A stretch of 20,803 nucleotides of DNA. Source: JAJFUI01 sp039679885 (GTDB taxonomy: Bacteria > Planctomycetota > Planctomycetia > Pirellulales > Thermoguttaceae). The position numbers and the translations under genes were made by a program. The notes beneath the pieces were generated by a model. That model was given only the letters and a program-made list of their open reading frames with translations, was not told the origin of the DNA and ran no database searches. Below are positions 8,001 to 14,182 of the stretch, piece by piece; position 1 is the stretch's first letter, and the number at the start of each line of letters is the position of its first letter. The stretch is taken from positions 1 to 20,803 of the forward strand of contig JBDKUC010000116.1 in the NCBI GenBank assembly GCA_039679885.1, given 5' to 3'.

Positions 8001-8193
8001 CGGTCCCGTTGTGGTGTTCGATGCCCGTGGCCACGACCAGGGCGACCGCGTAGGCCGCGATCAGCGCGACGGCGAGTTTCAGCGATCCGACGGCGCGGAG
8101 CCACGTCGCGCCGGGGAGGCGAGCTAACGCTGCTGTGGCAGCGGCGCCACCGGCGTGCGAGGCGCGAACAGGAGAATTAGGCCCGGCGTCCAT
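4993..8193 (-). CDS. ccsBA: ResB-CcsA fusion, system II cytochrome c biogenesis (haem export and ligation)
   Basis: The protein is 1066 aa and is a membrane protein. The N-terminal part (about 30-290) is ResB/Ccs1-like, with three membrane helices in residues 35-130 and a fourth at about 265-285. A long, mostly soluble middle section (about 310-710) contains an Ala-rich helical stretch. The C-terminal part (about 715-1045) is CcsA-like: haem motif WGRFWGWDPKE (946-956) and conserved His at H773 (HLAPLTGMFES), H858 (VVHVTT) and H1010 (GKHSYGG). CcsBA moves haem out of the cytoplasm and ligates it to CXXCH motifs of apocytochromes. Fusions of this kind are known, but this ResB half looks short and the middle section long. 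The ATG at 8193 follows AGGTGA with a 9-nt spacer. A hairpin repeat lies in frame within a predicted cytoplasmic loop (residues 891-900). Confidence 0.92.
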   Translation of the reverse strand: MDAGPNSPVRASHAGGAAATAALARLPGATWLRAVGSLKLAVALIAAYAVALVVATGIEHHNGTEAARDAVYHAAWFIGLHGLLAANIVAAALVRLPWKWRQAGFLAAHLGVLVLLAGCWLSWLRGVTAEMPLFEGQAAYRVADAAYDGTYWFELGFRVRLRECRRTLDPGSAMPSHYSSLVDFLDLGDPPKTLRENVLITLNSPAEFTDPLSGRNYRLFQSDCQGPLMPGNEGFDDLVGSDRSRDHLYYSRLSVNYDPGRWLKYAGSLLIVLGMVIVYARRWLRGTTLHGIDIIKRNSRGLTAPGCLVLAMLFFPATARGSDTALDWTAWRHLPAMAEGRVAPLDTLARQTVEVICGQAEPTLAVGNEQPRCYAAAELFFSWLAEPERWESVRFLAAANPTLRQDVLGLPLTDAEDRRLRFVSPAELDTIGSEETLTRLAKLPSGTRAAVGKDLKRLADAYAKFRSLTFDIPPAGELSPRLYDRLRLARTAWRNLSSAPRAARSISKNTAVRRLVVESDRLLRDLLIAAHSDKPDRHKIESIAAGLHRAGAVLAAALATSDDRALAALAAELGRQTAELHMAIFDAGDALRLAPALGAAALEEARPLDEDASPWLSFQAMLYGPNDLLEAYPQTELGAVRQAWHDARAVYVDRSANDRPARFAAAMDRLASALRNLGVKTTPLRAQLPLLHADRSAIAATAYPPPDSTDAEVFYNRLDPFYWASLIAAAATLCLLLTVGRWRGFALAAGVALLAISQCFTIAGLSVRAYITHLAPLTGMFESVVVVALFVALLGLWLTLRPLPKMEAVFQRRPFLLAGSIISATALLLAYCAPASVMHRDIGAATPILRDNFWLVVHVTTIMMSYAAAGMAWLLGNAALGYYLFGRYGARTPHAPREASETLVAVVCPPAACRQLAGFIDTAIQVTVVLLTAGIILGALWADNAWGRFWGWDPKETWALISLLVYMAFLHAQRVGWSADFGVCVTAVLGFSVVLFTWYGVNFLMPGGKHSYGGAGGGSWPMCVVAVAQACFLAAAAMRRFIESRKGAKAAAGACAVDSPSGGQTF
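5499..5520. repeat. In-frame hairpin repeat inside ccsBA, class B
   Basis: CCTCACGC-GGA-GCGTGAGG (5499-5517) is a perfect 8-bp stem with a 3-nt loop, followed by AGT. Related sequences occur at 14183-14206, as a half copy at 14214-14229, and in the opposite orientation at 9643-9668. On the coding strand it specifies RTPHAPREAS (residues 891-900) in a loop between two predicted membrane helices, so the frame and topology are kept. Confidence 0.75.
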
Positions 8194-8231
8194 GTCTCTG
8201 TATCACCTTCGGTTATGTTCGTGCTGCCCCA

Positions 8232-8259
8232 ATCGTACAGCGTGCCGCCGACGGAGCAA
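8232..8259 (-). promoter_or_regulatory. Possible ccsBA promoter
   Basis: On the minus strand TTGCTC (8259-8254), a 16-bp spacer and TACGAT (8237-8232) lie about 40 bp upstream of the ccsBA ATG. Both hexamers are only moderate matches to sigma70 consensus. Confidence 0.3.
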
Positions 8260-8278
8260 CTGCATTTGATCAAACGAC

Positions 8279-8306
8279 TTGTGGCGATGGCCTTGCGGCG
8301 TATAAT
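8279..8306 (+). promoter_or_regulatory. Promoter of the DUF1559 gene
   Basis: A perfect -10 TATAAT (8301-8306) is preceded by TTGTGG (8279-8284) with a 16-bp spacer. Transcription would start near 8313, about 55 nt before the ATG at 8368. The leader carries AGGGGG 9 nt before the start codon. Confidence 0.6.
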
Positions 8307-8367
8307 AAAACCAAATCAGGGTGGAGAAATTGTGATATGGGGGGCACCAGGTAGGGGGTAGAACGCT

Positions 8368-9348
8368 ATGGTTTGCAGTCATCATCATGTCGGTACGTCT
8401 CGCGCTCGACGAGCGTTTACGCTGGTCGAGTTGCTCGTGGTCATTACTATTATTGGTATCCTAATTGCGTTGTTGCTGCCAGCCGTTCAAGCGGCGCGTG
8501 AGGCGGCGCGGCAACTCCAGTGTGGCAACAACCTGAAGCAGATCGGCCTGGCCGCTCACAACTTTGAGAATCAGAACCGTCGCTTGCCGCCTGGCTACCT
8601 GGGCACTATTCCGAACGCCCGGCCGGTGAGCCCCTACAACCAGTCTCCGTACATCGGCAGCATGGCGTTCATTCTTCCGTTCATGGAGCTCGGCGTTGCG
8701 GCCGATGCGATGGACGCCGACTCGGCGAGATATGGCGGTTCGATTTTCGACATCAAGACAACGACCACCAGCTACTGGTCGAGGGGCGGCGCCTACACGG
8801 TCGCCCAGATCAAGATTGGCCCCTACACCTGCCCCAGCGATCAGCCCTACAACAAGCCGACGCCCGCAGCCATTATAGCCGTCTACCCTAGCGGGTGCGG
8901 CGCGATGGAGCTTTTGGTCGGCATGTCCGGCACCTACGGCGACGCGATGGGGCGAACCAACTACGTTGGCTGCGCCGGAAAGTCCGGGAGCTTAGCGAGC
9001 AACTGCGCCGATCACATCTACTGCGGCATCCTCTACAGCCGCTCGAAGACCACCTTCGCCGACATCGTCGACGGATCGAGCAACACGCTCATGTTCGGCG
9101 AAGCGATGGGGGGCACCAAGGCAGGCTATTGCGACCGCTCGTATTCCTGGATGGGGACGGGCGTTTTATACGCTTACGACGGGCTGGGCGAGGACAGCGG
9201 ATGGAGTTGGTTCAGCAGTTGCCACCCGAACTTCGTTCAATTTGTGGCGGCCGACGGCGCTGTCCACCAGGTGGCGAAGACGATCAACACGGCTCTGTAC
9301 TACAGCCTGTCGGCGTACGCCGATCAAAAAGCCGTTTCGATTCCCTAG
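8368..9348 (+). CDS. DUF1559 family pseudopilin-like protein with H-X9-DG tail
   Basis: The protein is 326 aa. It has a type IV prepilin-like N-terminus: a 16-residue basic leader, then FTLVELLVVITIIGILIALL (17-36) with Glu at +5. The residue before the predicted cleavage site is Ala16, where Gly is most usual. The helix runs into LLPAVQAAREAAR, typical of DUF1559. Later family motifs are CGNNLKQIGLAAHNF (52-66), DIVDGSSNTLMFGEA (232-246) and the C-terminal H-X9-DG (H286 to D296-G297). DUF1559 proteins are strongly expanded in planctomycetes and their function is not established; a pseudopilin, secretion or surface role is inferred from the N-terminus. A good promoter and Shine-Dalgarno precede it, and a 61-aa lipoprotein gene follows by 53 bp, a common arrangement for this family. 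Confidence 0.95.
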   Translation: MVCSHHHVGTSRARRAFTLVELLVVITIIGILIALLLPAVQAAREAARQLQCGNNLKQIGLAAHNFENQNRRLPPGYLGTIPNARPVSPYNQSPYIGSMAFILPFMELGVAADAMDADSARYGGSIFDIKTTTTSYWSRGGAYTVAQIKIGPYTCPSDQPYNKPTPAAIIAVYPSGCGAMELLVGMSGTYGDAMGRTNYVGCAGKSGSLASNCADHIYCGILYSRSKTTFADIVDGSSNTLMFGEAMGGTKAGYCDRSYSWMGTGVLYAYDGLGEDSGWSWFSSCHPNFVQFVAADGAVHQVAKTINTALYYSLSAYADQKAVSIP

Positions 9349-9401
9349 TCCGAGTTACAACCGGCCGCGGCTGCTGGCCAAGGCGTTTTTGGAGCGTTTT
9401 C

Positions 9402-9587
9402 ATGCGATCAGTCGTTCTGTTTTTCCTCGGCTCGTGTCTTCTGGGTCTGGCCTTGGGTTGCGGCTCGAAGCCGACGGTGGAAAGACCGGCCAAGCCGCTT
9501 CCGCCGCCGGAACACCCGGTTTTTGAGGAGGTTGGCGGTGGCCCCGCCCCGGCCCCGGCCGCTGCGCCGGCTCAAAAGCCGAAATAG
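9402..9587 (+). CDS. Small proline/alanine-rich lipoprotein
   Basis: This 61-aa protein starts at the ATG at 9402, preceded by GGAG with a suitable 6- to 7-nt gap. Residues 4-19 are hydrophobic and end in A-L-G-C, making C20 the likely lipidated residue. The mature part is short and rich in Pro and Ala (KPLPPPEHP, then PAPAPAAAPAQKPK), which suggests an unstructured envelope tether rather than an enzyme. It follows the DUF1559 gene by 53 bp and is probably co-transcribed with it. The same frame is open upstream inside the DUF1559 gene, but that part is a shadow. Confidence 0.75.
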   Translation: MRSVVLFFLGSCLLGLALGCGSKPTVERPAKPLPPPEHPVFEEVGGGPAPAPAAAPAQKPK

Positions 9588-9602
9588 CCCGGGCGGGCAG
9601 CG

Positions 9603-9619
9603 TTGCTCGCGCTGAGCAA
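9603..9619. terminator. Hairpin between convergent genes, possible terminator
   Basis: TTGCTC-GCGCT-GAGCAA (9603-9619) is a perfect 6-bp stem 15 bp after the lipoprotein stop, in the convergent space before lysC. On the plus strand A-residues, not T-residues, follow, so it is not a textbook intrinsic terminator. The rest of 9588-9751 holds only a degenerate class B repeat. Confidence 0.3.
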
Positions 9620-9642
9620 GAAAACTGCAAAGTCGCTACGGG

Positions 9643-9668
9643 ACTCTTCACGCTCCGTGCGAAGCCAG
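9643..9668. repeat. Degenerate class B repeat, opposite orientation
   Basis: ACTCTTCACGCTCCG followed by TGCGAAGCCAG matches, with a few changes, the reverse complement of the element at 5499-5520 together with its flank. Stem pairing is partly lost. Confidence 0.45.
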
Positions 9669-9751
9669 GTCGCGCAGGTCGCGTTGCGCCGATGTTCTCG
9701 TGCGGCACACGACGGGCGGGAGGACGCGAATTCGGAGACTCGTTTGCCGGC

Positions 9752-11527
9752 TCAGATGGTCTCTTCGGCGAATTCGGCCTTGAGCGCGGCCAAGGCGGTT
9801 TGGCCCTGCCGGCCGTCGACCACGACGTTGACGCAAACCTCGCTCGTGTTGGTCATGCCGACGTTGATCCCGGCCTTGGCCAGGGATTGGAAGATGCGCG
9901 ACGCCACGCCGGTGTGGCTCCGCATGCCAACGCCGAAGATCGAGAGCTTGGCGACGGCCGGATTGCTCGTCGGCGGTTCGCAGCCCAGCGCGTCGGTCAG
10001 TTCGGTGGCCGCCTTCATTGCCATGCGCAGCTCGTCCCGGTGAACGGTCACCGAGATGCTCGCCCGATTGCCGCGGCCGACGCTTTGCACGATCATGTCG
10101 ACGACGATGCCGGCCTCGGCTAATTCGTCGAACGTTTGCGCGGCCAAGCCGGGGATGTCGGGCAGGTTCGGGAACGTGAGCCGGGCCTGCGACTCGTCCA
10201 ACTCGATTCCCTCGATGATCAGGTTGTCCATGCGCCGCAGCCGGGCGACCAGTTTCGCGGTGTCCGGGTCGGCCGACGCGGCGACGGCGGGCTGATGAGC
10301 CGTCTGTCCGGCCGGCAGCGAGCGGAGCTCGAACGCTTCGTGCACCGCTTGCAACGCCTCCTCGGCGAACTCGCGGGCGACGAGCACCGAGATCTTGATC
10401 TGGCTCGTGGAAATCATGTGGATGTTGATTCCTCGTTCGGCCAACGACCGGAACATCAGGCCGGCGACGCCGGGGCGCGTCGCCATGCCGAGCCCGACCA
10501 CCGAGATCTTCGCCGTGTCTTGGTCGTGCTCCATCCCCTCGGCCCCAAGCTCCTTGACGGCCTCGTCCATCGCTCGAAGGGTTGCCGGCAGGTCGTCGTG
10601 CGCGACCGTGAACGAGATGTCTGTCCGTCCGCCTGCCGCCTCGTTCTGCACGATCATGTCGAGGGCGATGCTCTGCTTGGCCACCTTCGAGAAGACGCTC
10701 CAGGCGACGCCGGGTTGATGCGGCACGCCGAGCACCGTGACCCGGGCCTCGTCGTCGGCCATCGCCGCGCCGCAGACGGCTTGACCGCGGAACTCCGGCT
10801 CGCGGACAATCATCGTGCCTGCCTGATCGCTGAAACTGCTGCGGACGTGGACCGGCACATCGAACTTCTTGGCGAACTCGATCGACCGGTTGTGCATCAC
10901 GCCGGCCCCGGCCATAGCCAGTTCGAGCATCTCATCGTAACTGATCTGCGGCAGCCGGCGAGCGTCGGGGACGACCCGCGGATCGGCCGAGTAGACCCCG
11001 TCGACATCCGTGTAGATTTCGCAGGCGTCGGCGCCCAGCGCGGCGGCCAAGGCGACGGCGGTCGTGTCGCTGCCGCCACGGCCGAGCGTCGTAATGTTCT
11101 TTGACTCGTCCATCCCTTGGAAGCCGGCCGCAATGACGATCTGATCGGCGTCCAGCGCCTTGCGAATCCGGTCGGTCGAAATCGAGCGGATCCGCGCCTT
11201 CGTGTGAATGCTGTCGGTGACGATGCCGATCTGCGGCCCGGTCAAGCTGATGGCGCGATGGCCGAGCGAATGGATCGCCATGGCCATCAACGCGACGCTG
11301 ACCTGCTCGCCGGTGGCCAGCAGCATGTCCATTTCCCGGGCCGGCGGTTCCGTCTCGATCTCACGGGCCATCTGGACGAGCCGATCGGTATGCCGGCCCA
11401 TGGCGCTGAGGACCATGACGACTTGATGCCCTTGCTGCTTCGCGGCGATCGCCTTCCGGGCTGCAGCCAGGATCTTCGCACTATCCGCGACACTCGAGCC
11501 GCCGAACTTTTGGACAACGATGGACAT
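9752..11527 (-). CDS. lysC: Aspartate kinase with four ACT domains
   Basis: The protein is 591 aa. It phosphorylates aspartate, the first step toward lysine, threonine, methionine and diaminopimelate. The kinase domain covers about 1-245: KFGGSS (7-12), the nucleotide-site motif TTLGRGGSDTTAVALAAALG (146-165) and YTDVDGVYSADPR (172-184). Four ACT-type regulatory units follow, at about 262-330, 338-402, 445-515 and 526-588. Most aspartokinases have two; four-ACT enzymes of about 600 aa are known from cyanobacteria. The second unit keeps a classical effector-type segment, STSQIKISVLV, and the fourth has a variant, NTSEVCVNVVV. Feedback inhibition by lysine and/or threonine is expected, but which one cannot be read from the sequence. 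I chose ATG 11527 because family homology begins there; the frame is open for 27 more codons. It is not next to other lysine or threonine genes. Confidence 0.96.
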   Translation of the reverse strand: MSIVVQKFGGSSVADSAKILAAARKAIAAKQQGHQVVMVLSAMGRHTDRLVQMAREIETEPPAREMDMLLATGEQVSVALMAMAIHSLGHRAISLTGPQIGIVTDSIHTKARIRSISTDRIRKALDADQIVIAAGFQGMDESKNITTLGRGGSDTTAVALAAALGADACEIYTDVDGVYSADPRVVPDARRLPQISYDEMLELAMAGAGVMHNRSIEFAKKFDVPVHVRSSFSDQAGTMIVREPEFRGQAVCGAAMADDEARVTVLGVPHQPGVAWSVFSKVAKQSIALDMIVQNEAAGGRTDISFTVAHDDLPATLRAMDEAVKELGAEGMEHDQDTAKISVVGLGMATRPGVAGLMFRSLAERGINIHMISTSQIKISVLVAREFAEEALQAVHEAFELRSLPAGQTAHQPAVAASADPDTAKLVARLRRMDNLIIEGIELDESQARLTFPNLPDIPGLAAQTFDELAEAGIVVDMIVQSVGRGNRASISVTVHRDELRMAMKAATELTDALGCEPPTSNPAVAKLSIFGVGMRSHTGVASRIFQSLAKAGINVGMTNTSEVCVNVVVDGRQGQTALAALKAEFAEETI

Positions 11528-11687
11528 CGATCGACCGTGATGGGATTCTGTGAAGGACTTAAGTGAGACGCCGTCGGATGGGCGCCCGGCGCCAGCCAGG
11601 CGGATCAACGAGGCATCGATCGCACCTTACGAACCCCACACCATAGTTCATCCCGCGCCTGGGATCAAGGGCGTGCACAGCTCCGCC

Positions 11688-11760
11688 GGGCGTTCGTAGT
11701 GCCGCCTTTAGGCGGAATTCCGGGCGAAATCGCCGCCTAAAGGCGGGACTACGAACGCCC
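11688..11760. repeat. Dispersed double-hairpin repeat, class A, copy 2
   Basis: Arms GGGCGTTCGTAGT (11688-11700) and ACTACGAACGCCC (11748-11760) are perfect inverted repeats. Inside are CCGCC-TTTA-GGCGG (11702-11715) and CCGCC-TAAA-GGCGG (11733-11746). The two 28-bp halves are inverted copies with one mismatch. It occupies the 396-bp gap 11528-11923 upstream of lysC, where I see no gene; the remainder of the gap holds only the -10 element near 11881. Confidence 0.92.
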
Positions 11761-11880
11761 CCGCACTCTCTCCCGACAGCCCGCGGCGTGAAAGCCGGGC
11801 GGGACAACGCCGTCAAATTGTTGGGAATGAGCGACCGTGGCGGCTGGACTCAGAAGCTATCGCACCGCCTCGGCGCAGGG

Positions 11881-11886
11881 TATAAT
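11881..11886 (+). promoter_or_regulatory. -10 element upstream of the 105-aa gene
   Basis: A perfect TATAAT lies 38 bp before the GTG start at 11924. No convincing -35 hexamer is seen at the expected distance. Confidence 0.4.
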
Positions 11887-11923
11887 GCAGTAGCATCGTA
11901 GCGGGCAGCAGGAGAGCGACTCT

Positions 11924-12241
11924 GTGGACTACCGGCATGTCGAGATGCTGTTTGACGTGATTGTGGAGTATTTCCACAACAAGCCCCCGCCTGAGGAAGA
12001 GAACGCTCACGGCGAGTGGGTGAAGATCCGGGACGGGCTCGAGGGGGTGGAGCATTGCATCCGCGTCCTGACGCCCGAGGAGTTCGACGAATGGCGACGG
12101 GTCGTCGACGTTCCGGTGACCGTTCATCCCCATCGAAAGCCCGTGGCCTATTGCAGCCATGAAGGCGCCTGGTGGGTCATTTACGAAGACACCGACGAGA
12201 GCGAAGTGATTGCCGCCTTCGAGAAGTGCTTCGAGGGCTGA
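11924..12241 (+). CDS. Hypothetical 105-aa acidic protein
   Basis: I do not recognise the family. The start is GTG at 11924, with AGGAG 9 nt upstream and a TATAAT further up, which supports it as a real gene. The protein is small, acidic and cytosolic in character, with no signal peptide or membrane segment. It carries Cys in EHCIRV, YCSHEG and EKCFEG, a run EEENAHGEWVKIRDG and a tryptophan-rich segment AWWVIYEDTD near the end. The composition resembles its GC-rich neighbours. It stands alone between lysC (divergent) and the pseudouridine synthase (convergent). Confidence 0.7.
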   Translation: MDYRHVEMLFDVIVEYFHNKPPPEEENAHGEWVKIRDGLEGVEHCIRVLTPEEFDEWRRVVDVPVTVHPHRKPVAYCSHEGAWWVIYEDTDESEVIAAFEKCFEG

Positions 12242-12358
12242 GCCGTCTACCGGCCGACGGTACGGCCCGGTGCGCTCGCTCCGGCCGACGTGGCGTCGAC
12301 CGCTAAACTGATCAATCGGCTGCGACTACATCGCTGACCGGTTCAACACGAGCCCGAC

Positions 12359-12398
12359 GCGCAAGCGAGGATCTGCAACGTCTTTCCCTTGCTTGCGC
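12359..12398. repeat. Palindromic hairpin in convergent space
   Basis: GCGCAAGCGAGG (12359-12370) pairs with CCTTGCTTGCGC (12387-12398) over 12 bp with one G-U pair, around a 16-nt loop. It ends 5 bp from the stop of the minus-strand pseudouridine synthase and lies after the 105-aa gene. It could act as a bidirectional terminator or RNA-stability element, although no T-run follows. Confidence 0.65.
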
Positions 12399-12403
12399 CG
12401 GGA

Positions 12404-13081
12404 TTAGGACACGCCGAACCGCCGCCAGGCTGCCGGTGGCGGGGCCTCGAACGTCAACGACTCGCCGGTCGTCGGGTGGGCGACGACAAGTCGTCGTGCG
12501 TGCAAGGCAATGCCCGAGGGAAACGCGACGCGGCTACCGTACTTTCGATCGCCGATGATCGGGTGGCCGCAGTGGGAAAGTTGCAGGCGGATTTGATGTT
12601 TGCGGCCTGTCTCGAGCGTCACTTCGAGCCACGAGTGCCCCTGACGCAGCTCGATGCGGCGATAGGAGAGGCGGGCCTCTCGAGCGCCCGGCAGCGTCGG
12701 GCCGACGATGTGCATTCGCCGGTGCCGCTCGTCCTGGCCGAGCCAGTCGACCAGACTGCCGGCAGCCGGCTCGATCTGGCCCTCGACGACCGCCCAATAG
12801 GTCTTTTCCACCGTGTGCGTGCGGAACTGCTCGGTCAGTCGTGCGGCGGCTTTCGAGGTGCGGGCGAGTAGCACGACGCCGCTAACCGGTGCGTCGAGCC
12901 GGCTCATGACGCCCAGATAGACGTTGCCTGGCTTCTGGTATCGCTCCTTGACGTACTCCTTGCAGAGCGTCAGGAGCGTGGCCTGCCCGCCGGGCGTGCC
13001 CATCGTCGGCAGCCCTGCCGGCTTGGCCACGGCCAGCAGGTGGTTGTCTTCGTAGAGAATGTCGAAGGGAATCGCGGCCAT
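12404..13081 (-). CDS. RluA-family pseudouridine synthase
   Basis: The protein is 225 aa and single-domain, with no S4 RNA-binding domain. It converts uridine to pseudouridine in rRNA or tRNA; the target site cannot be assigned. The catalytic Asp is D63 in the motif SRLDAPVSGVVLL. Most members read HRLD, so the preceding His is replaced by Ser60. The family motif TGRKHQIRLQLSHCGHPIIG spans 158-177 and the N-terminal strand ILYEDNHLLAVAKPAG spans 8-23. I preferred the ATG at 13081. A GTG at 13108 would add nine residues (start MPARK) and cannot be excluded, since neither start has a clear Shine-Dalgarno. Confidence 0.9.
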   Translation of the reverse strand: MAAIPFDILYEDNHLLAVAKPAGLPTMGTPGGQATLLTLCKEYVKERYQKPGNVYLGVMSRLDAPVSGVVLLARTSKAAARLTEQFRTHTVEKTYWAVVEGQIEPAAGSLVDWLGQDERHRRMHIVGPTLPGAREARLSYRRIELRQGHSWLEVTLETGRKHQIRLQLSHCGHPIIGDRKYGSRVAFPSGIALHARRLVVAHPTTGESLTFEAPPPAAWRRFGVS

Positions 13082-13187
13082 GCTTGGATAGATCTTTCGA
13101 GCAGGCACACTGCGCTCTGGCGCTAATGGTGTGCGGTCAATGGCAAGGGGAATGCATCGGGCACTGGAGTGGGGGAGGTGCTTTCAG

Positions 13188-13193
13188 TAGAAT
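13188..13193 (+). promoter_or_regulatory. Possible -10 element for the 79-aa gene and maf
   Basis: TAGAAT lies 36 bp before the ATG at 13230, differing from consensus at one position. The -35 region is weak. The gap 13082-13229 holds nothing else I can identify. Confidence 0.3.
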
Positions 13194-13229
13194 GACAAAG
13201 GAGCGGATTGTCAAACAAGGAGCATCCCA

Positions 13230-13469
13230 ATGCGACCTGAAGATTTCCGAGCGTACTTGAAGAAAACACCGTTTCAGCCGTTTCGGATTACACTGACCGA
13301 TGGCCGGACATACGAAGTGAAACACCCCGAGTTGGCAATGGTGGGACGAACGTCGGTGCTTATCGGGATGGCGGCTAGCGATGAGTCGGAGCCGGTCTAT
13401 GATCGTTTCGTCACGATCTCCTTGCTGCATATCATGCAAATGGAACCGCTCCAACACGCGGCGAACTGA
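13230..13469 (+). CDS. Hypothetical 79-aa protein, translationally coupled to maf
   Basis: This small protein begins MRPEDFRAYLKKTPFQPFRI and contains LTDGRTYEVKHPELAMVGRT. The pattern of two short strands with a central TDG turn suggests a compact beta-rich fold. Similar short proteins seem common in planctomycetes, but I know of no assigned function. The start is supported by AAGGAG 7 nt before the ATG. Its TGA stop (13467-13469) overlaps the maf ATG in TGATG, which points to coupled translation and shared regulation. No signal peptide or membrane segment is visible. Base composition is richer in A/T than maf. Confidence 0.75.
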   Translation: MRPEDFRAYLKKTPFQPFRITLTDGRTYEVKHPELAMVGRTSVLIGMAASDESEPVYDRFVTISLLHIMQMEPLQHAAN

Positions 13470-14149
13470 TGGAATCTGTGCTTCATGGTCCTTCCGCCCG
13501 CCTGATCCTGGCCAGCCGTTCGCCCAGGCGGCGGGAATTGTTGGCGGCGGCGGGCTATCCGTTCGAGGTCGTGCCGCCGTCCGAGGCGGCGGAGAGTGGC
13601 GTTTGCACCGGCGAGACACCGGCGCAGCTCGTCGCTCGGTTGGCTTATCAGAAAGCGGCCGACGTCGCCCGACGGATCGGACGGGGCCATGATTTCGGAC
13701 TCGGGGGCGAGGGCAACAGCAACCTCCCCTCGCCCTTTGGGAGAGGGGTCGGGGGTGAGGGCAACTGGATTCTCGGCTGCGACACGGTGGCGGAATGCGG
13801 TGGTCAGATTCTCGGCAAGCCGGCCGACGACATGGATGCTCGCCGAATGCTCGAGACCTTAAGCGGCCGCGAACACCGCGTTTTGAGCGGATTGTGCCTC
13901 TGGCCATTGCCTGATGGCCAGCCGCTGGTCCGTGTGGCCGTGACCAGGCTGCGGATGGATTGCCTCGGGCCCGACCAACTCGACGAGTATCTGGACAGCG
14001 GCCAGTGGGAAGGCAAGGCGGGCGCGTTCGGCTACCAGGACGGCATCGATTGGGTGCATGTCATCGAGGGGAGCGAGTCGAACGTCGTTGGATTGCCGAT
14101 GGAATTGCTGGCCGAGATGGTCGAATCGGTGGGGAAAACCGGACCGTAG
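13469..14149 (+). CDS. maf: Maf-family nucleotide pyrophosphatase
   Basis: The protein is 226 aa, longer than the usual 190-200. Maf proteins hydrolyse non-canonical or excess nucleoside triphosphates to monophosphates and have been linked to septum control. The signature ILASRSPRRRELL (13-25), the catalytic Asp in ILGCDTVAECGG (D105), LGKPADD (115-121), LSGREH (131-136) and the segment WEGKAGAFGYQD (180-191) with NVVGLP (205-210) are all present, so the enzyme is probably active. The extra length comes partly from residues about 79-99, where a palindromic repeat lies in frame between two GGEGN copies. The start overlaps the stop of the 79-aa gene. Substrate preference cannot be told from the sequence. 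Confidence 0.93.
   Translation: MESVLHGPSARLILASRSPRRRELLAAAGYPFEVVPPSEAAESGVCTGETPAQLVARLAYQKAADVARRIGRGHDFGLGGEGNSNLPSPFGRGVGGEGNWILGCDTVAECGGQILGKPADDMDARRMLETLSGREHRVLSGLCLWPLPDGQPLVRVAVTRLRMDCLGPDQLDEYLDSGQWEGKAGAFGYQDGIDWVHVIEGSESNVVGLPMELLAEMVESVGKTGP
13703..13765. repeat. In-frame hairpin repeat inside maf, flanked by 15-bp direct repeats
   Basis: GGGGGCGAGGGCAAC (13703-13717) and GGGGGTGAGGGCAAC (13751-13765) are direct repeats, 14 of 15 identical and 48 bp apart (16 codons). Between them CCCCTCGCCC-TTT-GGGAGAGGGG (13726-13748) forms a 10-bp stem with one mismatch. The segment encodes SNLPSPFGRGV between two GGEGN copies. Similar peptide strings appear to recur in translated planctomycete repeats. 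Confidence 0.8.
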
Positions 14150-14182
14150 CGATTTTTCGCTTACGGGAAGAGCGATCCCCGG

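Noticed and set aside
8895..9401. Upstream part of the frame containing the 61-aa lipoprotein
   Set aside because: It overlaps the well-supported DUF1559 gene in another frame; only the part from the ATG at 9402 has a signal peptide and ribosome binding site.
11813..12160. Minus-strand 115-aa frame opposite the 105-aa gene
   Set aside because: The plus-strand gene has a Shine-Dalgarno and a -10 element; the minus frame has no ribosome binding site or recognisable motif.
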